DNA of 45,518 nt from Bacilli bacterium (GTDB lineage: Bacteria; Bacillota_I; Bacilli_A; RFN20; CAG-449), in contig CAAEFC010000032.1 of assembly GCA_900755065.1 (NCBI GenBank), forward strand, positions 1-45,518, read 5' to 3'. Positions within the stretch are counted from its first letter, which is position 1, and the number at the start of each line of letters is the position of its first letter. Below, one piece after another: positions 41,481-45,518 of this stretch. The translations under genes and the position numbers were made by a program. The notes under the pieces are model-generated. The model saw nothing but the letters and a program-made list of their open reading frames with translations. It had not been told where the DNA came from and ran no database searches.

Positions 41481-41508
41481 AAAAAACTTGCTTCAATTAT
41501 GAAACAAG
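41481..41508 (-). terminator. Terminator of the HTH gene
   Basis: Stem CTTGTTTCA/TGAAGCAAG with one G-U pair on the minus strand (41487-41508), followed by T6 (41486-41481). Confidence 0.75.
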
Positions 41509-41527
41509 CCTTATGCTTAATATTTAA

Positions 41528-42046
41528 TTATTTTGAAAGAAACTTTTCTCTTCTCTTTCTTAGTTCTTCTTTATGATCTTTTAATATTTCAAATTGATTA
41601 ATTCTTTCTTCTAAATCTAGATCAGGATGTAATTTAAATTCTCCCCAGTCCCAATCTCTAAATCCATAAGGATTAGTAATATCATAAAGTAAATCTAATG
41701 TTAATTCTTTACCAGTTTTAATTCTTGGTTTCCCAATATAAGTAATCTTATTACCGGATTGTCTACCATTAATAAAACATGATTCTACTTTAATTAATCC
41801 TTCATTAGCTAATTCTTTAATTATCTTTTGAATAGTTCTATCACTAACTGCTAATTTAGATGATAAATAATTAACTTTAATAGGAGTACCGCTATTATCA
41901 ATAATATAATTTAGTATAATTTCTTTTCGTTCATTAGGAGTGGGCTTACGGTAATGATAAACAGTTGTTCTTAAAGTTTCATCATATACCTCAAGAATTA
42001 CTATTCCATATTTACGATAGTTTTCATTTTCATTTGTGTAATACAT
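41528..42046 (-). CDS. Winged-helix protein of the mobile element
   Basis: A 172-residue protein with a clear HTH near ~55-90 (NYLSSKLAVSDRTIQKIIKELANEGLIKVE). The rest shows no known catalytic motif. ATG at 42046 has AGGAGG upstream. Such proteins are common in small mobilizable elements and probably regulate the mob genes; a replication-initiator role cannot be excluded. Confidence 0.65.
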   Translation of the reverse strand: MYYTNENENYRKYGIVILEVYDETLRTTVYHYRKPTPNERKEIILNYIIDNSGTPIKVNYLSSKLAVSDRTIQKIIKELANEGLIKVESCFINGRQSGNKITYIGKPRIKTGKELTLDLLYDITNPYGFRDWDWGEFKLHPDLDLEERINQFEILKDHKEELRKRREKFLSK

Positions 42047-42120
42047 TAAAAAGCCTCCTGTTAAAGATTTATATTTACAAATTCAATTGATTCTTTTACT
42101 TCTCTACAATAGTTACAAAA

Positions 42121-42147
42121 GGTGCAACATCTACCAAATGAAGCACC
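42121..42147 (-). terminator. Terminator of the subtilisin gene
   Basis: Stem GGTGC/GCACC reinforced by CAT/ATG inside, followed by TTTT on the minus strand; 25 bp after the stop. Confidence 0.65.
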
Positions 42148-42171
42148 CTAAGTAACTAACTATAAATTATA

Positions 42172-44292
42172 TTATTGAAGCACTGGCACTTTATCTTTAT
42201 CATAGAAAACTAAAGTTCCGTTTAAATAAGCTTCTAAATCTTCATCTTCTAACACTATAACACCATTTGGTAAGATAAAACTTCCATTGATTGTTACATT
42301 TGTAACTGCTGAAGAATTAATGGTTAATTGAACAAATCCCATTTCAGCCAATCCACCACATAATAAGCACGTAGCAAATCTTTGACCGGTATTATAAGAA
42401 CCACTGGCTACTGCATGAGGTTGCGTTGTTTCGGATTCCCCACAACTACACTCAACATTATGTAAAGTGTAGCTAATCCATTCATAATTCATATCATAAT
42501 CATGAGTAGTTGTATATGCATTACAATGGATACAATAATGTTTATCATAAACATGCGATAGAGTTGTAGTATAACCACAATCAGTACATGTCGCTATATG
42601 ACCTGAAGTCGATGGAGAATATGTATATGAATGAGTATGAGGTTCACCAGCAATCGAAACATTTATAGTTCCACTTGCAGTAGAACTAACATAATTAGAT
42701 TGTAGATAATATGTTCCGACTGATAAATAGTAACTAAATGTTTTTGTTAAACCACCATTAGTAGATGTTTGAGAAACATTTATTTCATTAAAATTAGAAT
42801 CGTATAACGTTACTTCTAATGAACTAGATGATGATATTGTAAAATCATATTCATATGCATTTTCAACATTCATTTTTAGAAAATAGTTTTTTTCATTAAA
42901 AAATGTACTTGTTGAATCAACAGAACCACTTAATGATTTAGTGTTATATTTTAAAGTTGTTGATGAACCATAATTTTTTAACACATATTTAACTGCATTG
43001 TAAGCATTAAGTTTTTTTACATTTTGAATTGAATCATCTGGTATTGTTATATTTATATTTTCAGCGCTGTTCATAATAGCATTTTTTAATTGAGTAACTG
43101 TTAAATTTTCATTAATTGATAACAGAAGTGCAGCAACCCCAGTAACATGTGGTGCAGCCATTGAGGTCCCACTCATCGAAAGATATGAATTAGTCGGAAC
43201 AGTACTGTAAATATTATCTCCCGGAGCAAATATGTCAACAGAATTAGCACCACAATTAGATCCTTGTGGGTTTCCTCTTGTATCATATCCCCAATCGCTC
43301 ACATTAGGTCTTGATAAATCACTTTTTATTGCTCCAACGACAATCATATTATCAAGATTAAAACTTGCGGGGTAATTTGGTTTAATATCAATATTTGTAT
43401 CTCCATTTCCTGCAATACATACAAATAAACCATTATAATCATTTATAGCATTTTCCAATATAGGACTGTTAGGAAAATTCCACCAACTCATATTTACTAT
43501 TTTAATATTATTTTCTTCAGCATCTATTAATGCAGATTGTACATCACCAATATCACCATCGAATTTCAATGGGACTAAACTTATATTTCTAGCAACACCA
43601 CTTATACCTAAATCGTTGCCAACAGCGCCGACGATTCCTGCAACATGAGAACCATGGTTTCCATAATCATTGGTATTACCATCTATGTAACTAAAACCAC
43701 CAACTAAATTAGCGTTTAAATCAACGTGAGGAGTAATGCCAGTATCTAATATTCCTACACGAACTTCACGGGTTCCTATTACATAATCCCAAGCTTGCTC
43801 TATGTCAATTCCATTAGTACCATTTAATCCCCATTGTCTAAAATAGTTTGCATCATTTACTGCTACAAGGCCATTCATTCCAATATAATTAGGGCTAACA
43901 CAAACAATTCCATCAATCTTTTCCAATTCTTTAATTATATTAACAATATTATCTTTTGTTTGTGTTTCCAAATGTAATTCAAGTGTTTGTCTAAAGTTTT
44001 CCTCTTTAATATCTAAATTAAAATCCCAATTTTCTCTATATGTTAAATCTTCAATGTTAATAATATCTAAATTGCCAAAAAATGTTTTTTCAAAAACCTT
44101 ATTAACATCACTTAAATTTTTATCAATCATAACTAAAACACTATCTAATGCGAAATCATATTCTTCATTTATTTCACAATAAATCTTTGGTTCATAATCT
44201 ATATTTTCATATGCATAAACTTCTTTTGTTGCAAACGGAAATACAAATAATGAAATAATTAAAAATAATATAATCCTAACTTTATTTTTCAT
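42172..44292 (-). CDS. Secreted subtilisin-family (S8) serine protease with Cys-rich C-terminal module
   Basis: A 706-residue exported protease. After a signal peptide (cleavage near VYA-YE) comes an I9-like propeptide (~40-145). The S8 domain follows with an intact triad: Asp in VGILDTGI (~183), His in GNHGSHVAG (~215) and Ser in MSGTSMAAPHV (~375), plus the oxyanion Asn in IAGNG. A prepeptidase-like beta-sandwich (~460-555) is next. The C-terminal ~150 residues form a Cys/His-rich module (CTDCGY, HYCIHC, CSCGE, CLLC, NGSF, GTLVF) shared with the chromosomal protein at 18905-20488. ATG at 44292 has AAGGAG upstream, 15 bp after the lipoprotein gene. Cargo of the mobile element. Confidence 0.9.
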   Translation of the reverse strand: MKNKVRIILFLIISLFVFPFATKEVYAYENIDYEPKIYCEINEEYDFALDSVLVMIDKNLSDVNKVFEKTFFGNLDIINIEDLTYRENWDFNLDIKEENFRQTLELHLETQTKDNIVNIIKELEKIDGIVCVSPNYIGMNGLVAVNDANYFRQWGLNGTNGIDIEQAWDYVIGTREVRVGILDTGITPHVDLNANLVGGFSYIDGNTNDYGNHGSHVAGIVGAVGNDLGISGVARNISLVPLKFDGDIGDVQSALIDAEENNIKIVNMSWWNFPNSPILENAINDYNGLFVCIAGNGDTNIDIKPNYPASFNLDNMIVVGAIKSDLSRPNVSDWGYDTRGNPQGSNCGANSVDIFAPGDNIYSTVPTNSYLSMSGTSMAAPHVTGVAALLLSINENLTVTQLKNAIMNSAENINITIPDDSIQNVKKLNAYNAVKYVLKNYGSSTTLKYNTKSLSGSVDSTSTFFNEKNYFLKMNVENAYEYDFTISSSSSLEVTLYDSNFNEINVSQTSTNGGLTKTFSYYLSVGTYYLQSNYVSSTASGTINVSIAGEPHTHSYTYSPSTSGHIATCTDCGYTTTLSHVYDKHYCIHCNAYTTTHDYDMNYEWISYTLHNVECSCGESETTQPHAVASGSYNTGQRFATCLLCGGLAEMGFVQLTINSSAVTNVTINGSFILPNGVIVLEDEDLEAYLNGTLVFYDKDKVPVLQ

Positions 44293-44307
44293 TATTTTCT
44301 CCTTATA

Positions 44308-45105
44308 TTAACTATTAAACATTTGATGAATCTTTATCAATTCATCCTTTTGGATCAAACCATTTTCATACGCTTTCTCAAGAGAAATAAATTCATCTGA
44401 TTTCCATAACAAAATTCCTCTATTACCAAATGGATATTTAAATGTCAAACCTTCAATAATAACATCCTTTAATACCCCTGTATCTCCCTTATTTAATTCT
44501 TTTATAAGTATTGCATAGTAATTGTTATAACATCCATAATATTCTTCAATTATTATTTCAGTCACCCCAACTTCATCATTGCAAAAACTGGAAATATATG
44601 AATTTTTAATAATTAATTCAATTTCAAAATTTAAACCACTCATAATTTGCTCATCATCTTTAAATATTCTAATACCATCAAATTTATTAACTTCATCTTT
44701 GCTTAATTCTAAAATGAAACACCAAATTCCTATATCAGTAGTATCTCCATATTGTTTAGTTTCAACATATACATTTATTGTTTTATCTATAATTTCATAG
44801 GATTCAATTTCACTTCTGTTTCCACCACTTTCTTCAAATATTTCAAAAACTAATAGGGATTTAGTTTTGAAAAAATCTTCATTATATTTTTCGGGAGTAT
44901 TATTTTTTAATAACGTTACCAAATCACTGTGATTATTTACAACTTTAAATTGATTATTTTCCTCCCCAATTTCAACACTAGTTTTAATATATGTAGCATT
45001 TACATTATCACTACCAGTTGGATTAGTGCATCCAACAACCCCAACGAGGCTAAAGAGAATCACGCCCAATATTAAAAATAATTTAATTGTTTTGTTTTTA
45101 AACAT
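44308..45105 (-). CDS. Lipoprotein paired with the subtilisin
   Basis: A 265-residue protein with a lipobox ending VVGC (Cys ~26). The body is acidic; the C-terminal ~75 residues (EEYYGCYNNYYAILI, then LLWKSDEFISLEKAYENGLI) form a repeating element seen in hypothetical Bacillota lipoproteins. ATG at 45105 has GGAGG upstream. It is first in a two-gene unit with the protease and could be its anchor, chaperone or inhibitor; no homology to the 20495-21037 lipoprotein was visible by eye. Confidence 0.75.
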   Translation of the reverse strand: MFKNKTIKLFLILGVILFSLVGVVGCTNPTGSDNVNATYIKTSVEIGEENNQFKVVNNHSDLVTLLKNNTPEKYNEDFFKTKSLLVFEIFEESGGNRSEIESYEIIDKTINVYVETKQYGDTTDIGIWCFILELSKDEVNKFDGIRIFKDDEQIMSGLNFEIELIIKNSYISSFCNDEVGVTEIIIEEYYGCYNNYYAILIKELNKGDTGVLKDVIIEGLTFKYPFGNRGILLWKSDEFISLEKAYENGLIQKDELIKIHQMFNS

Positions 45106-45144
45106 ATGATCAATACCTCCTTATTACATTGTATGAAATATAAA

Positions 45145-45229
45145 CAAAAAACTCCCTATAGTTTTACCTAAAGAGAGTAGTATCATTAGTTATATTAAAT
45201 CCTTAGGTAATTTATAAAAACTATCAGGG
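45145..45229 (-). promoter_or_regulatory. Leader attenuator with alternative pairing before the lipoprotein-subtilisin unit
   Basis: A terminator hairpin (ACTCTCTTTAG/CTATAGGGAGT, 45151-45178) followed by T6 lies within the leader. An upstream segment (45203-45229, CCCTGATAGTTTT...ACCTAA on the minus strand) can pair with TAGGTAAAACTATAGGG inside that hairpin, giving a mutually exclusive antiterminator. What switches it is unknown. Confidence 0.5.
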
Positions 45230-45247
45230 TTGTTTAATTTCACTTAT

Positions 45248-45276
45248 ATTTTATCAAATATAGCTATTATTTTCAA
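45248..45276 (-). promoter_or_regulatory. Promoter of the lipoprotein-subtilisin unit
   Basis: TTGAAA (45271-45276), 17-bp spacer, TAAAAT (45248-45253) with a TGA extension on the minus strand; the leader would be about 135 nt. Confidence 0.65.
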
Positions 45277-45336
45277 TAAAATTACTAAATTTAATTCATA
45301 TAGCAAGCAAATCAGGTAAATTTAATATTTTTATTA

Positions 45337-45353
45337 GGGTCTTTAATTTTACA
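45337..45353 (-). repeat. Terminal inverted repeat, left end (relative to RHS reading)
   Basis: TGTAAAATTAAAGACCC reading inward on the minus strand; partner of 38600-38616. Confidence 0.75.
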
Positions 45354-45357
45354 TAAC
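45350..45357. repeat. Left-hand att core TACATAAC
   Basis: Second copy of the 8-bp core; it follows the RHS codons for N-N-P-V-M. Confidence 0.75.
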
Positions 45358-45518
45358 TGGGTTATTTAGGCAATAGGCATACAGATTAAGTCCACCAATC
45401 GTTTCAGGATCAAGATAACTGATCGTCAGGGCTAATAAACCGTCCCGTTTCAGGATCATAGTAGCGTGAGGATACTAGAAACAGCCCCGTCTCTTCGTCC
45501 CACAGGTATCCTCTGTAC
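45354..45518 (-). pseudogene. RHS-repeat core, 3' end of the core (runs off right edge, frameshifted)
   Basis: The minus strand reads YRGYLWDEETGLFLVSSRYY, then DPETGRFISPDD, then after a 2-base loss near 45420-45423 SYLDPETIGGLNLYAYCLNN, then PVM. This is the conserved end of the RHS shell that leads to the DPTGH boundary. The gene is therefore broken twice, by the small deletion and by the mobile element. Higher GC than the element confirms it is host sequence. Confidence 0.85.

Larger units (their letters stand above)
38584..45357. mobile_element. 6.8-kb mobilizable serine-recombinase element inserted in an RHS gene
   Basis: Bounded by the 8-bp direct repeat TACATAAC (38584-38591 and 45350-45357) and by imperfect 17-bp inverted repeats (38600-38616 and 45337-45353, 15/17 identical). 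Removing it and one repeat copy rejoins the RHS frame exactly as NNPVM-YVDPTGH. It carries a recombinase remnant next to one end, relaxase, MobC-like protein, HTH protein, and a lipoprotein-subtilisin cargo. It is much AT-richer than the chromosome. The recombinase lacks its catalytic domain, so excision would need help in trans. Confidence 0.85.

Noticed and set aside
38592..45349. Self-transmissible ICE
   Set aside because: Only relaxase and accessory genes are present; no coupling protein, VirB4-like ATPase or other transfer genes, and the recombinase is truncated.

Overview
The window is a chromosomal segment of a Bacillota-like organism. Most of it is mid-GC, but the right end, from about 36.8 to 45.35 kb, is clearly AT-rich. 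The phylum is inferred from gene content: several lipoproteins with a lipobox, a LacI/AraC/XRE regulator set, class II GalT, a MepA-like MATE pump, GGAGG-type ribosome binding sites, and a serine-recombinase mobilizable element. TGA is a normal stop here, for example galT TGA followed at once by galK. Exact placement cannot be made from this sequence alone; an uncultured gut Bacilli lineage is a guess. No rRNA, tRNA or CRISPR array was recognised.

0-12.9 kb: a tight minus-strand glycan-degradation operon. It encodes a DUF4965/glutaminase-A-like protein, an alpha/beta esterase, GH20, GH3, GH31 with a PA14-like insert, a LacI regulator with its own promoter, and a GH43 cut by the left edge. Upstream on the same strand is a collagen-repeat lipoprotein. 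A 14-bp palindrome, CATTA-N4-TAATG, lies about 71-73 bp upstream of the operon start and of the lipoprotein start. It recurs upstream of galTK and at the GH43 start, so the window seems to hold one carbohydrate regulon.

12.9-32 kb: a lipoprotein, a MATE pump with a terminator-like leader hairpin, a MacB-like ABC exporter (ATPase plus FtsX permease), a lipoprotein/secreted papain-like protein pair, and a compact purB-purA-FAD oxidoreductase-RluD-HAD operon. These are followed by an AraC regulator broken by an in-frame TGA, a divergent Gfo/Idh oxidoreductase, a divergent ClpA/ClpC-type ATPase, and an XRE membrane regulator.

32-36.7 kb: a GT4 glycosyltransferase plus a PlsC-like acyltransferase (likely membrane glycolipid synthesis), convergent with galT-galK.

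36.8-45.5 kb: an RHS polymorphic-toxin locus on the minus strand (RHS core, then C-terminal toxin module, candidate immunity gene, two paralogous small genes). It is split between the codons of NNPVM and YVDPTGH by a 6.8-kb element with 17-bp imperfect terminal inverted repeats and an 8-bp shared core. The element carries a lipoprotein, a subtilisin, an HTH protein, an oriT-like region, a MobC-like protein, a relaxase, and only the C-terminal part of its large serine recombinase. The recombinase catalytic domain was deleted and the remainder joined to a small antitoxin-like ORF, so the element is probably immobilised.

The most novel signal is that the subtilisin on the element and the papain-like secreted protein at 18.9-20.5 kb share the same Cys-rich C-terminal module behind a similar beta-sandwich. 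Each is preceded by a translationally close lipoprotein gene. This looks like a two-gene secreted-protease system present twice, once in the chromosome and once as mobile cargo.
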